64,000 bases of DNA from Haematobia irritans (GCF_050003625.1 NC_134397.1:198607063-198671062), one strand, 5' to 3'. Positions 23,638 through 35,946 are shown, counted from the first letter of the stretch. The notes: generated from the sequence alone by a model not told the origin. Made by a program: numbers and translations.

Positions 23638-25012
23638 TATACGGCCGTAAGTTCGGCCAGGCCGAATCTTATGTACCCCCTACCATGGATTGCGTAGAAA
23701 CTTCTACGAAAGACTGTCATCCACAATCGAATTAATTGGGTTGTGGTATCTTAAAACTTCTTAACATCGTTTTCTAAATTGTGGGTTAATCCAAACGTGG
23801 TATATATTAGACAAAACAGGTATTTATAGGTAAGTCTACAAATAATTACGAATCGATATGGACTTTTGCACGGTACGTAGAGAGCCAGAATTGAAATATG
23901 GGGGTCGCTTATATGGGGGCTATATACAATTATGAACTTGATATGGACCAATTTTTGTGTGATTGGGGATCTGTTTATCTGAGGGCTATATATAACTATA
24001 GACCGATATGGACCTAGTAAGGCATGGTTGTTAACGGCCATATACTAGCACAATGTACCAAATTTCAACTGACTCGGATGAAATTTGCTCCTCCAAGTGG
24101 CTCCAAAACCAAATCTCGAGATCGGTTTTTATGGGGGCTATGGGAGCCACAGTGGTGCAATGGTTAGCATGCCCGCCTTGCACACCCAAGTCGTCGATTC
24201 CTGCTTCGACCGAACACCAAAAAGTTTTTCAGCTGTTGATTTTCCCACCTCAGTAATGCTGGTGACATTTCTGAGGGTTTCAAAGCTTCTCTAAGTGGTT
24301 TCACCGCAATGTGGAACGCCGTTCGGACTCGGCTATAAAAAGGAGGTCCCTTGTCCTTGAGCTTAACATGGAATCGGGCAGCACTCAGTGATAAGAGAGA
24401 AGTTCACCAATGTGGTATCACAATGGACTGAATAGTCTAAGTGAGCCTGATACATCGGACTGCCACCTAACCTAACCTAACCTAACATGGGGGCTATATA
24501 TGATAATGGACTGATATGGACCTCTTTTGACATGGTTGTTAAATATCATATACTAACATCACGTACCAAATTTCAACCGAATCGGATGGATTTTGCTCTT
24601 CCAAGGGGCTCCGGAGGTCAAATCTGGGGATCGGTTTATATAGGGGCTATATATAATTATGAACCGATTTCGACCAATTTTTGCATGGGTGTTTGAGGCC
24701 ATATATTAACACCACGTACTAAATTTCAACCGAATCGGTTGAATTTTGCTCTTCCACGAGGCTCCGGAGGTCAAATCTGGGGATCGGTTTATATGGGGGC
24801 TATATATAATTATGAACCGCTGTGGACCAATTTTTGCATGGTTGTTAGAGACCATATCTAACACCATGTACAAAATTTCAGCCGGGTCGGATGAAATTTG
24901 CTTCTCTTAGAGGCCTCGCAAGCCAAATCGGGGGATCGGTTTATATGGGGGCTATACGTAAAAGTGGACCGTTCGGAAGTTAGCGTGATTTCAATGGACG
25001 GACGGACGGTTT
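23638..25012 (+). repeat. Family A array, copy 2
   Basis: It starts with AAGTATATACGGCCGTAAG and the hairpin TTCGGCCAGGCCGAA, then a segment also found reversed at 46085-46181. From about 23840 it is collinear with the start of this window. It contains SINE copy 3 and ends abruptly in the tail at GACGGACGGACGG. Short frames here are repeat by-products. Confidence 0.8.
24142..24486 (+). mobile_element. tRNA-derived SINE, copy 3
   Basis: Inserted in a family A monomer with an 11-bp duplication ATGGGGGCTAT (24131-24141 and 24487-24497). The tRNA-like anticodon arm region is shortened (TTGCACACCCAAGTCGTCGA), so the pol III promoter is damaged near box B. The tail is CCTAACCTAACCTAACCTAA. Confidence 0.92.
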
Positions 25013-25712
25013 AGAGTAATTGCTATAAATTCCTCGAACAATGGTGTTATTTGTTTTTGCATCCTTCAGAAAAGTTTTACCTCTTGAGTAGACAAACAAA
25101 AATGCTGAATATATTAAGTCGGAAAAATTTCATCTTCATGCTCAAAACGCAGAAATGTCAAAAAAATTACAAATGTTCACCGATTCTTTCGGTTTTCCTA
25201 CTATAGCTCATGAGCTATTGAAAATGTTACCAAACAAACAAGGTAAGAAATGTAGCCTATACATTTATGAACAATTTTCTAAAAAAAAATTTTAGTTGTT
25301 TTTTTGTAATCCAAGCCTTTTACAACATCTCGTGATTTTGCGAGTAAATTGGTGTTTTTGTTTTGTTTTTATTTTTTTTTTAATTATGGTTTGAGTAGGT
25401 TCTTGTAAACAAGAAATATATGAGCCAGAGCTATCCATAGCTCAGAGATGCATGTGAAGTATATTGTGCACTCTTGAATCCTTACGAGCGGTACCTGCTC
25501 GATCTTTTTATCAACACTTGTTTCGAGCCTCAGATTAATTTTTTGCACGGAAATCTACAGTTACTACTGAAACCTTGTTTCTTTGACATAAATATACTAA
25601 TATTTTGTATATTGTGGCAGACATCGGGGACTATTCATATTTTTTACAATTTTACAACTTCAGTGATATTTTACAATTTCGTTATTTGTAAGAAAATGTT
25701 TCGTACTTTCTA
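25013..25712. other. Unassigned AT-rich sequence
   Basis: No repeat family recognised. An 82-codon frame at 25474-25722 has no identifiable domain and runs into the family D terminus, so I do not call it. Confidence 0.35.
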
Positions 25713-26164
25713 CACGGACTAAAAAGACTGTTTTTCATATGTTTCGGTGTAAAATTTATATGTTTTTGGAATTCAAATTGTTAACACATTATTTTTAAGT
25801 GTATGCTTGCACTTAATGTTCATAACTAGTATAAAATTTTATGTTCGAACATATTATGTTTGCGACATTAAATTTTCTTAAATATAATATATCTGGATGC
25901 AAACATATATTAATTTTCAAATTTCGTCTAAACATTTATATGTTTAGAAACATCAGAGAGAATAGAGAAAAAGGTAAATATGGCGACGAGGATAGATGAC
26001 GAAAGACATGTTAAGTAAAACCGCAAGTTTAGTTACAACAAATAAAAATGTAGTTTGCTTAGTACACGTTCCTGATAGCTTATGGACTAACATATTTGGT
26101 ATATAAATAAATATTTTGGGGTGTAAATTCAAATAAATTATAAATATATGGTCCAAACAAGGAA

Positions 26165-26570
26165 TTAAAAAAAAATACAATTTTGTCAACATTTTTTTCT
26201 ATAGAAATAAAATTTTGACAAAATTTGCTATAGAAATAAAATTTTGTGAAAATTTTCTATAGAAATAAAATTTTAACAAAATTTTCTATAGGAATAAAAT
26301 TTAAACAAAATTTTTTATAGAAATGAAATTTTGACAAAATTTTCTACAGAAATAAAATTTTGACAAAATTTTCTATAGTAATAAAATGTTGGCAAAATTT
26401 TCTATAGAAATACAATTTTGGCAAAATTTTCTATAGAAATAAAATTTTCTATAAAAACAAAATTTTAACAAAATTTCCTATAGAAATAAAATTTAAACAA
26501 AATTTTTTATAGAACTAAAATTTAAACAAAATTTTTTATAGAACTAAAATTTTAACAAAATTTTCTATTA
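26165..26570 (+). repeat. 29-bp satellite array inside family D copy 3 (left part)
   Basis: Degenerate monomers of the GACAAAATTTTCTATAG type, with a local GAACTAAAATTTAAACAAAA variant duplicated side by side at about 26490-26560. Confidence 0.9.
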
Positions 26571-27864
26571 TATTTCATGTTAGCCTGATACCGAAAGAGG
26601 CAATTAACGTCCAAATGCGTTATACCTAATTTTACAATTATTAATCGAGCTTTATGGACATATTTAAATTAAGGAACATGATTAATAGAGTCATTGAAAA
26701 TAAAACGCCGGATACAAATCTATACACGCCTGGACTTGTACATTAGATAGGGTCACGGCCTAAAGGAAAAAAAAAGTTGATGCGGTCACCCCCCCGTTTT
26801 GTAGCATATTCGAAGACAATTTCAGAACACCAAAACTTTTTTTTCTGTGCACCCTACGACCCCCCGAAATCCAATTTATTGTGCTGTGTCGTCATTTGAA
26901 GTCCGATCGAAAAGAAACGCATATCGTTGTTCGTGATTGATCAGGGGCTATATTTCGTGCATTGGTCATTTTTGACTCCGACGTCAAATTTGAATTTGAA
27001 TTTTTTATTTCGCTTCTTATACCCCTATGATGCCCATTTCTGATAACCATTATAAAGATCTTAACAAAATATGAAACTTTTGCTTTTGAAGTATTTACTT
27101 ATATTCAAAAACAAAAAAGTTACAGAGATTTTAAAAAATCAATAGGCCACCCTACACACCACCAAATAGTTTTTGCTGTGTTGTCATGATGTCCGATCGA
27201 ATCCACATGCACATCTTTATTCACATCTACGAAATTAATTTATAAGGCATTTAGAACACAAAACCTGTTTATCTGTAAATTTCTAACGGTACATTTGTAT
27301 ACATACTCGTTGTTTGCACTACGGCATTTTCTGCGTTATGTAAAGTGCATGTGTTTTTGCTAGAACAATTTGAGAGCCTACTGTTTTAAAATTCTAACAA
27401 TCACTTTCGTTACATGATTTTTTAAGTCTGCACAATAAATTGTATTTCGGGGGGTCGTAGGGTGCACAGAAAAAAAAAAGTGTTGGTGTTCTGAAATTGT
27501 CTTCGAATATACTACAAAACTGGGGGGTGACCGCATCAACTTTTTTTCGTGACCCTATCTACTGTACATGTTTCGATTCGCGCGAATGAATCTTTCCACA
27601 GCCTTTAGTATAGATCTGGCTGGGAGAGATAACTCAATTTTGGGCTCTTTATGCTAACTTCTTATGGAGAAAACATTTGGGAAATTTCCTCTTACAAATT
27701 GAATCATCTTTTCTCCCACTGTACATAATCTTTTCATATAACTACAAGTCCCTTAATCTTATTTTTATTTCGTTTTGTTACACAGTAATGCAACAACACG
27801 AAATTTATTTTTAGAAAGCTAATTTGTTTGAATTCACCTAAGTGGTGAACAATCGAACCATTCT
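26571..27864. mobile_element. Family E element, copy 2, interrupted
   Basis: The left end ATGTTAGCCTGATACC is the reverse complement of the right end of copy 1 (17586-17985), and homology continues for about 170 bp in reverse. It is split by the 814-bp element at 26746-27559. The right part (27560-27864) is too diverged for a sure boundary. Confidence 0.55.
26746..27559. mobile_element. Long-TIR element (GATAGGGTCACG ends), TA duplication
   Basis: Inverted arms of about 130 bp: left GATAGGGTCACGGCCTAAAG, right TTTTTCGTGACCCTATC. They include the matched inner blocks TTCGAAGACAATTTCAGAAC / GTTCTGAAATTGTCTTCGAA and a CGACCCCCCGAAAT / ATTTCGGGGGGTCG pair. TA flanks both sides (26744-26745 and 27560-27561). 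The interior has no transposase frame; CCGATCGAA occurs twice. Confidence 0.85.
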
Positions 27865-29104
27865 AAAATTTTGACAAAATTGTCTATAGAAATAAAATTT
27901 TGGCAAATTTTTCTACAGAAATAAAATTTTGACAAAATTTTCTATAGAAATACAATTTTGACAAAATTTTCTTTAGAAATAAAATTTTGACATTTTTTTA
28001 GAAATAACATTTTGACAAAATTTCCTACAGAAATAAAATTTTGACAAAATTTTCTATAGAAATAAAATTTTGACAAAATTTTCTATAGCAATAAAATTTT
28101 GGCAAAATTTTCTACAGAAATATAATTTTGACAAAATTTTCTATAGTAATAAAATTTTGTCAAAATTTTCTATAGTAATAAAATTTTGGCAAAATTTTCT
28201 ATAGAAATAAAATTTGGTAAAATTTTCTATAAAAGTTAAATTTTAATAAAATTTTCTATAGAAATAAATTTTTGACAAAATTTTCTTAGAAATAAAATTT
28301 TGACAAAATTTCCTACAGAAATAAAATTTTGACAAAATTTCCTACAGAAATAAAATTTTGACTAAATTTTCTATAGAAATAAAATTTTGACATTTTCTTA
28401 GAAATAAAATTTTCCAAAATATTTTCTATAGAAATAAAATTTTGACAAAATTTTCTATAGAAATACAATTTTGACAAAATTTTCTTTAGAAATAAAATTT
28501 TGACATTTTCTTAGAAATAACATTTTGACAAAATTTCCTACAGAAATACAATTTTGACAAAATTTTCTATAGAAATACAATTTTGACAAAATTTTCTATA
28601 GCAATAAGATTTTGGCAAAATTTTCTACAGAAATATAATTTTGACAAAATTTTCTATAGTAATAAAATTTTGTCAAAATTTTCTATAGTAATAAAATTTT
28701 GGCAAAATTTTCTATAGAAATAAAATTTGGTAAAATTTTCTATAAAAGTTAAATTTTAATAAAATTTTCTATAGAAATAAATTTTTGACAAAATTTTCTT
28801 AGAAATAAAATTTTGACAAAATTTCCTACAGAAATAAAATTTTGACAAAATTTCCTACAGAAATAAAATTTTGACAAAATTTTCTATAGAAATAAAATTT
28901 TGACATTTTCTTAGAAATAAAATTTTCCAAAATATTTTCTATAAAAATAAAATTTTGACAAAATTTTCTATAGAAATAACATTTTGACAAAATTTGCTAT
29001 AGAAATAAAATTTTGGCAAAATTTTCTATAGAAAAAAAATTTTTACAAAATTTCCTACAGAAATAAAATCTTGACAAAATTTTCTATAAAAATACAATTT
29101 TGCA
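27865..29104 (+). repeat. 29-bp satellite with a 513-bp higher-order duplication
   Basis: A block marked by TTTCTATAAAAGTTAAATTT and AAATTTGGTAAAATTTTC occurs twice. The AAAAGTTAAATTT marker lies at 28231 and 28744, so the offset is 513 bp. The order of single-base variants is the same in both blocks. This is a segmental duplication within the array. Confidence 0.88.
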
Positions 29105-29200
29105 TGGTACAAACAATTTTTTGTTTGAACAAACTCTAAAAAATGTATGAAGCAGAATATGTTTGGGAGTATATGTTACAGATGGGAATTTTTTTGAGGG

Positions 29201-29937
29201 TACAATGCTGGTGTCATTTCAATACGATTCTAAGCTTCACAAAGTGGTTACACACATTGGAAGAACAAATAAATAAACCAATTAGAAAATATAATAATAA
29301 ATAAAAAGTGCATATCATTCTGAATGAATGATAATAACTCCTTAACACATTAAACATTTTAAATTAAAAATTAGACACAATTTGTAGACTTTTCCTATGA
29401 GTGCCGGTTTCTAACAAGTATATGTCATAGTTTCGCCCAAATTAAAAAAAATCAAATACACGCGCTTCAATTATTATATTTGTATTAAAATTATTTTTAT
29501 AAACGATCACAGAAACATGGTATTGTCATTGGCGTAGCTGAACCACTTCGTTAGAGGGAGCTAATACAAATCGCTTAAATGAAATTTGTTTTCCAGCATA
29601 AAGTACGAAAAACTCAAATTCAAAAGAGAAATGCATCCACTCGAGCCAAAAATAATCTATCAAAATTAAAAAAAAAATAAAAAAAATTACCAAAAAACTA
29701 ACAAATAAAAAATGTTATTTTGCAGAGTTTGATCAAATTTTTGCGTTTATTATGAAAAAAATATTTCCTCCAAAGAAGTGTTTTATTATTTCATTTTAAA
29801 TATTTATTTTTTATTTTATGCTCACTCCTAATAGCGAAATTTTTTGGGGTATATAAATATCCCTTGAATTGTAAATGTGTCGAGAAAGTTACCACATCTA
29901 CAAAAAGGAAGAAATATTGAGACCTATTTTTTGGCCT
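29201..29937. other. Unassigned AT-rich sequence
   Basis: No recognised repeat or gene. Homopolymeric A runs around 29660-29700. Confidence 0.35.
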
Positions 29938-30165
29938 ATTTTTTTGTCAAAATTTTATTTGTATACAATTTTGTGAAAATTATGTTTTTACAGAAAATTT
30001 TCAGAAAATTTTATTTGTATGGAAATTTTGTCAAAATTTTATTTCTATAGAAAATTTTTTCAAAAGTTGATTTCTATATCAAAATTTTATTTCTATAGAA
30101 ATTTTTTTAAAAATTCTATTTCTATACAAAACTTTGTCAAAATTTTATTTCTATAGAAATCTACC
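29938..30165 (-). repeat. 29-bp satellite block 8
   Basis: Reverse-oriented monomers (TTTTATTTCTATAGAAATTT), strongly degenerate. Followed by TTTGGTAGAATTCTACAAAT, a palindromic word also seen at 52127 next to family H. Confidence 0.8.
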
Positions 30166-31009
30166 AAAACATCAACAATTCTACCAATCTTCAAAACAAT
30201 AAAAAATCTACCATTTTTGGTAGAATTCTACAAATCGTGGCATCCGTGATTGCATCTTAAATACATTATCTGTACAAATCCCTTCTTCTTTGACTCAAAA
30301 TCAATATCAAATTATCATCAGTGTAAAGACAACCGGGCAAACTTTTTCCAGTGCACCCTTTATTAAGGTAAATATACCTATCTACGCCTATGACCAAGCA
30401 AATAATAAAAAATATAAAATCAAATTAGAAATTTTTTGGAAACAATACTTGTTTGATATTGACTATCCAGGCAATCGAACAAAAGAATTCCACAAAAGTG
30501 CTACTAAAAGATTAAGCTAGCCAAAAAGTACAAAAAAAAACAGTCAAATCCATAAGAACAAAATTATCACCATACTTCGTTAGAGTAATTAATACAAATT
30601 AAATGCATTTTGGGTTTTGATTTTAATTTTATGGGACGGGTATTCCAAACATAGTATTGCTTTTGGTTTCTCTTGTTTATGGAGTACATTAAAGTTTGTT
30701 CTGAAAAGTGTTACGGGAACATAAGTCCAGATGGACAAGCGATGACTTAATGGTAATAAAATCAAGTGAGTGCTTTCAGGAATTGACGATTTATCAAATG
30801 CTATGGAAGTTGATATTAATTAATAGAACTGTGTGTGTGTACAGAGATGTCATAAACTACGTCAAATTTAACATACCGTTGAGAGCACAAATTACAAATT
30901 CAAATTTTTAAGAATTTATTTCAAAAAATTGCAACAGAGTGACAAATCGAAGTATTTTCCATTGCTATACTCTACGATTACCACACGAGCGCAAACAAAA
31001 AAAATATTA
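30166..31009. other. Unassigned sequence
   Basis: Frames at 30290-30520 (76 codons) and 30708-30911 (67 codons) lack recognisable domains or codon bias that I can judge. No gene is supported. Confidence 0.35.
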
Positions 31010-31745
31010 TTTTGCAAAATTTTATTTCTATAGAAAATTTTTCAAAATTTTATTTCTGTAAAAAATTTTGTCAGCATTGTATTTCTATAGTAAATTTTGT
31101 CAAAAATTTATTTCTAAAGAAAATTTTGTCAAAACTTTGTTTCTATAGAAAATGTTGTCAAAATTTTTTTTGTAATTTTTATAGAAAATCTTGTCAAAAT
31201 TTATTTCTATAGAAACTTTTCTTAAACTTTTACTTCTATAGAAAATGTTGTCAAAAATTTTTTTTTTTATTTTTATAGAAAATTTTGTCAAAATTTATTT
31301 CTATAGAAACTTTTATTAAACTTTTACTTCTATTGAATTTTTTTCAAAATTTTATTTCTATACAAAATTTTGTCAAAATTATAATATTTCTATAGAATTG
31401 TGTCAACATTTTATTTCTATAGAAAATTGCGTTAAAATTTTATTTCCCTAGAAAAGTTTTATTAATTCCATAGAAACATTTAATTTCTATAGAAAATTTT
31501 GTCAAAATTTTAGTTCTATAGAAAAATTTGACACGATTTTATTTCTAAAAAGTTTGCAAAATTTTATTTCTATAGAAAATGTTGTCAAAGTTTCGTTTCT
31601 AAAAAAATTGTCAAAATTTCATTTATATAGAAACTTTTATTAAAATTTTACATCTATAGAATTTTTTTGCAAAATTTTATTTCTATAGAAAATTTGGACA
31701 AAATTTTACTTCTATAGAAAATTGCGTCAAAATTTTATTTACCTA
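31010..31745 (-). repeat. 29-bp satellite block 9
   Basis: Reverse-oriented monomers. A block with TTTTATAGAAAATTTTGTC, AAAATTTATTTCTATAGAAA and CTTTTATTAAACTTTTACTT types recurs side by side at 31170-31250 and 31260-31340. Ends at the small element beginning at 31746. Confidence 0.9.
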
Positions 31746-32154
31746 CACTGAAAAAAATATTGTCGTGAGGTCAAAGATTTCTTGTCTTTAAAATACGAAT
31801 GCAAATTTTGCTTAGCATAGAAGACACATTTCTCTAATATAAAGTTTTTTGCCTTGTCCAAAAGTCGATAAACTTTTGAATGAAGTGGTATTATCCTTAT
31901 AATTTATAGATTTCACTTGAAAATAGGTGTCATAACATGAAAGAAATAATATTTGGGGTAAGGTCAACTTGACTTTAATAATTCAGAAAAATTCTTTAAA
32001 TTTAATGAAATTGTCTTTAAATTTGTGTCTATTTGCATCTTGAATACAAAACAAAAAATCGTTCAAATATGAGACATGCTTTTCAAAACTTTATTTTAAA
32101 GAAGTTGTTTACTTGAAACATAGCATAATTTCTACTGGAAGTCGAGTCTTAATT
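31746..32154. mobile_element. Small element within satellite (ACACTGAAAAAAA start)
   Basis: Starts ACACTGAAAAAAATATTGTC and interrupts the reverse satellite, which resumes at 32155. The start resembles 15053-15482 and 62771. The right terminal repeat is not clear. Non-coding. Confidence 0.45.
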
Positions 32155-32905
32155 TGCAAAATTTTATTATTTCCATAGAAATATTTAATTTCTATATAAA
32201 TTTTGTCAAAATTTTATTTTTATAGAAAATTTGTCAAACATTTATTTCTATAGAATTTTTTGCAAAATTTTATTTCTATACAAAATTTTTTTAAAATTTT
32301 ATTTCTATAGAAAATTTTGTCAAATTTTTAACTCTATAGAAAATTTTGTCAAAATTTTATTTCTATAGACAATTTCTTCAAAATTTTATTTCCAAAGAAA
32401 ATTTTTTCAAATTTTATTTCTATAGAAAATTGTGTCAAAATTTTATTTCTAAAGAAAATTTTGTATTTCTATAGAAAATTTTGTCAATATTTTATTTTTA
32501 TAGAAAATTTTGTCAAAATTTTATTTCGATAGAAAATTTTGTCAAAATTTTATTTCGATAGAAAATTTTGTCAAAATTTTATTGCTATAGAAAATTTTGT
32601 CAAAATTTTATTGCTATAGAAAATTTTGTCATAATTTTTTTTCTATAGAAAATTTTGTCAAAATTTTATTTCTATAGAAAATTTTGTCAAAATTGTATTC
32701 TTATAGAAAATATTGTCAAAATATTATTTCTATAGAAAATTTTGTCTAAATTGTATTTTGTATAAAAAATGTTCTCAAAATTTTATTTCTATAGAAAATT
32801 TTTCCAAACTTTTATTTCAATAGAAAATTTTTGCAAAATTTTACTTCTATAGAAAAGTTTTGCACCATTCTATTTCTTTTGAAAATTTTGTCAATTTTTT
32901 TACCC
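32155..32905 (-). repeat. 29-bp satellite block 10
   Basis: Well conserved reverse monomers (TATAGAAAATTTTGTCAAAA), several identical in a row at 32500-32700. Confidence 0.92.
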
Positions 32906-33161
32906 TCTATCATAGATGGGGGCTATATTAACTTTGTCATTCCGTTTGCAACACATCGAAATAAGACCCCATAAAGTGTATATAACAGGTTGGCTGATAA
33001 GTCCCCGGTCTGACACATAGATGGTCGCTAGTATTAAATGCATATTATTTTTATATAGTACCAACCTTCAAATGATTCGTGTCAAAATTTGACGTCTGTA
33101 AGTCAATTAGTTTGTGAGATAGAGCGTCTTTTGTGAAGCAACTTTTGTTATTGTGAAAAAA

Positions 33162-35041
33162 ATGGAAAAAAAGGAATTTCGTGTTTTGATAAAATACTGG
33201 TTTCTGAAGGGACAAAATACGGTGGAAGCAAAAACTTGGCTTGATAATGAGTTTCCGGACTCTGACCCAGGGAATTCAACAGTAATTGATTGGTATGCAA
33301 AATTCAAGCGTGGTGAAATGAGCACGGAGGACGGTGAACGCAATGGACGCCCGAAAGAGGTGGTTACCGACGAAAACCTCAAAAAAATCCACAAAATGAT
33401 TTTGAATGGCCGTAAAATGAAGTTGATCGAGATAACAGAGGCCTTAAAGATATCAAAGGAATGTGTTGGTCATATCATTCATCAATATTTGGATATGCGA
33501 AAGCTCTGTGCAAAATGGGTGCTGCGCGAGCTCACATTTGAAAAAAACAACAACGTGTTGATGATTCTGAGCGGTGTTCGCAGTTGTTACCTCGTAATAC
33601 ACCCGAGTTTTTCCGTCGATATGTGACAATGGATATGTGACATGGCTCCATGACTACACTCCTGAGTCCAATCGACAGTCGGCTGAGTGGGCAGTGACCG
33701 GTGAACCGTCTCCGAAGCGCGGAAAGACTCAAAAGTCCGCTGGCAAAGTAATGGCCTCTGTTTTTCGGGATGCACATGGAATAATTTTTATCGATTATCT
33801 TGAGAAGGGAAAAACCATCAACAGTGACTATTATATGGCGTTATTGGAGCGTTTGAAGGTCGAAATCGCGGCAAAACGGCCCCATATGAAGAAGAAAAAA
33901 GTGTTGTTCCACCAAGATAACGCACCGTGCCACAAGTTATTGAGAACGATGGCAAAAATTCATGAATTGGGCTTCGAATTGCTTCCCCACCCACCGTATT
34001 CTCCAGATCTGGCCCCCAGCGACTTTTCCTTGTTCTCAGACCTCAAAAGGATGCTCGCAGGGAAAAAATTTGGCTGCAATGAAGAGGTGATAGCCGAAAC
34101 TGAGGCCTACACACAGAGAAGAGGTTGGTTTTATATCGGTTATAGTTATGAAAATTCTACTTTAACAATTATTTATCACTTGTGTCAACCTTATTGCTAT
34201 ATTCAAAATCATTTTACGATCTTCACTACCATATGGCGAACATGTCCATAGATTATCTATTCTCATAATAATCAAATTGTTGTTGCAACCAAATGACTCA
34301 CCTATAAACAATTTTAGTTTAAATTGGTTGATACGACCAACCATAAATAAATTCCACAACCGCCATTCAGTAGTCATAAGTTACATACGGTCTTCATAAC
34401 CGAATGTCGTGTGAAATATTTTTCAAATGTCATTTTGTTATTTCCAATTTATATAAATTGAAGAAGACAATGTCTACACGTCTTAATTTTAATTCAAATC
34501 AAAAAATACGGCTAGAGGTATAGACAGGAATTAAATTAGCTAGCCTGTTATCCCTATTGTTTATCGCCCAATGGACAGCATTCAATAGAAGTGTTGAACA
34601 AATCGCTCCGAATTTATAGGCTGCACTTTCTTTATTTGATAAATAATATGTATGTATGTGTAAATTAATATATTTAAACATATTTAAATAAAATATATTT
34701 TTTGAGGAAAAAATTGCATTTTAATACTGTTTCCAGTATTAATAAGTTTGGATAACACAACTGAATTGTGAAGGTAGCAGCAACCTATGCCATCGGTTTA
34801 CACAACCAATAGTTTATATTGTATTAGTTGTATTGACCGAATTAGTTGGGAGACACAACTGCCTTTTGATAGTTGCTGTAACTGCCAAAAGGAGGTTGGC
34901 AATAAATTCGGTTGCTACAACCAATCTGTATTCTCTGTGTATTTTGGGGCAAAACCGAAGGAGTACTACCAAAATGGTATCAAAAAATTGGAAGGTCGTT
35001 ATAATCGTTGTATCGCTCTTGAAGGGAACTATGTTGAATAA
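33162..35041 (+). pseudogene. Himar1: Himar1-like transposase, frameshifted and interrupted
   Basis: The DD34D mariner transposase would bind the terminal repeats and cut and paste the element in the nucleus. The ATG is at 33162 (MEKKEFRVLIKYW). The N-terminal HTH region (residues about 1-110) reads well. A 1-bp loss near 33540 shifts the frame after ELTFEK. A second lesion near 33635 replaces the DETW context of the first catalytic Asp with ATATGTGA and restores the frame. The second and third Asp survive (HQDNAPCHK and SPDLAPSDFSLF, 34 residues between them). The 3' part is then split by an 830-bp transposon between EAY and FGAKPKEYYQNG, and the C-terminus ends at TAA (35039-35041). No functional protein is possible. 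The call is very secure from family knowledge. Confidence 0.95.
34110..34939. mobile_element. Family F element, copy 1, inside the mariner gene
   Basis: Inverted ends CACACAGAGAAGAGGTTGGT and AACCAATCTGTATTCTCTGT with final G. TA is duplicated (34108-34109 and 34940-34941) exactly within the sequence CCTATTTTG that the second Himar1 copy keeps uninterrupted. Length 830 bp. GGTTG/CAACC words are repeated inside. No coding frame of its own. A diverged second copy spans 36262-39354. Confidence 0.9.
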
Positions 35042-35300
35042 TAAAAACGAATTTTGACAAAAAATGTGTTTTTCAAAAAATTATAATTATTAATTATATA
35101 CAGCCCCCACATAAACCGATCCCCAGATTTAGCCTCCAGAGCCACTTAGAGGAGCAAACTTCATCCTATCCGGTTAAAATTTGGTACTCGGTGTTATTAT
35201 ATGGTCTCTAACAACCATGCAAAAAATTGGTCCATATCGGTCCATAAGTATATATAGCCCCTTTATAAAACGATCCCCAGATTTGACCTTGCCTTTAAAG

Positions 35301-35946
35301 AAAAAAAAAATAGACTCAAAAGAAAATGTAGTCCGTCTAAAATTGTTTTCTTCAGATAAGAAAACTCTTCTTTCAGTGTACTTTTCTAACGTGTTAGATG
35401 AGAGTTATCTATACTGCATTTGTCGCGTGCCATGCAACGCATCAGTGTTTTTCTTTTGTCTACTTATCCGTCTGTTTATAGACTGGCTGCCGATTGAGGC
35501 GAAGTTTATTTTCTTTTTATTTGTTTTATACAAAAAGTGCAACAATTTCCTCTAATTAATTTATAATTATATATTATTATAAGCACTTATTCAATGAATG
35601 TGAACATGTATGTGTAGGTATGTAATTGTAACTTTTATGTGTCTGGGGACGTTTTGCCCATTGACTTCCTTGTTTCACTTTACCAACAGGTTTTCTTTTT
35701 CATTTAAATGAAAATACATACAACGATAGGCAAGGAAATCATAATTTTAATTTAATTAAATATAATGAATGTGTCATCTAATTGAATTGCATAATTAATG
35801 TTATTTCGCTTTTATTTATTTATTTATTTTTTTTTTTTTTGTGAATAAAAAAAAGAGATTTTAATAAATCTTTATTAAGGCAACATGTAATGTCATAATA
35901 ACATACAGGTGATGCAACAAATAAAGTGCAAAAAAAAGCAAAAAAA
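35301..35946. other. Unassigned sequence
   Basis: Follows the family A fragment. The 124-codon frame at 35181-35555 begins inside family A repeat, so it is not a credible gene. AT-rich with T and A runs near 35830-35850. Confidence 0.4.

Larger units (their letters stand above)
25713..29200 (+). mobile_element. Family D element, copy 3, filled with satellite
   Basis: Left end CACGGACTAAAAAGACTG followed by TTTTTCATATGTTTCGG, right end GGGAGTATATGTTACAGATG followed by GGAATTTTTTTGAGGG, with TA at both sides (25711-25712 and 29201-29202). It keeps the family motif (GAGAGAATAGAGAAAAAGG and GATAGATGACGAAAGACATG). Most of its interior is 29-bp satellite interrupted by a family E copy. No coding frame. 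Confidence 0.7.
32985..35072 (+). mobile_element. Himar1: Himar1-like mariner, copy 1, right terminal repeat missing
   Basis: The left terminal repeat ACAGGTTGGCTGATAAGTCC followed by CCGGTCT is perfect to my memory of Himar1 and preceded by TA (32983-32984). The element continues through the 3' untranslated part (AAACGAATTTTGACAAAAAA) and then stops at about 35072, where the right terminal repeat should begin. Other AT-rich and family A sequence follows. An 830-bp family F transposon lies inside (34110-34939). The copy cannot move by itself or in trans. Confidence 0.92.
32906..35300 (-). repeat. Family A array, copy 3, interrupted by Himar1
   Basis: 32906-32984 is the reversed family A tail (GGGGGCTATATTAACTTTG, then ACCCCATAAAGTGTATATA). 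35090-35300 is reversed family A monomer sequence (ATAAACCGATCCCCAGATTT). Between them lies the Himar1 copy. The sequence between tail and monomer seen in other copies is missing, so part of family A was lost along with the mariner right end. Confidence 0.7.

Noticed and set aside
35181..35555. 124-codon frame with hydrophobic C-terminus
   Set aside because: It begins inside a family A monomer, and the hydrophobic part comes from T-rich DNA; no support for a real protein.
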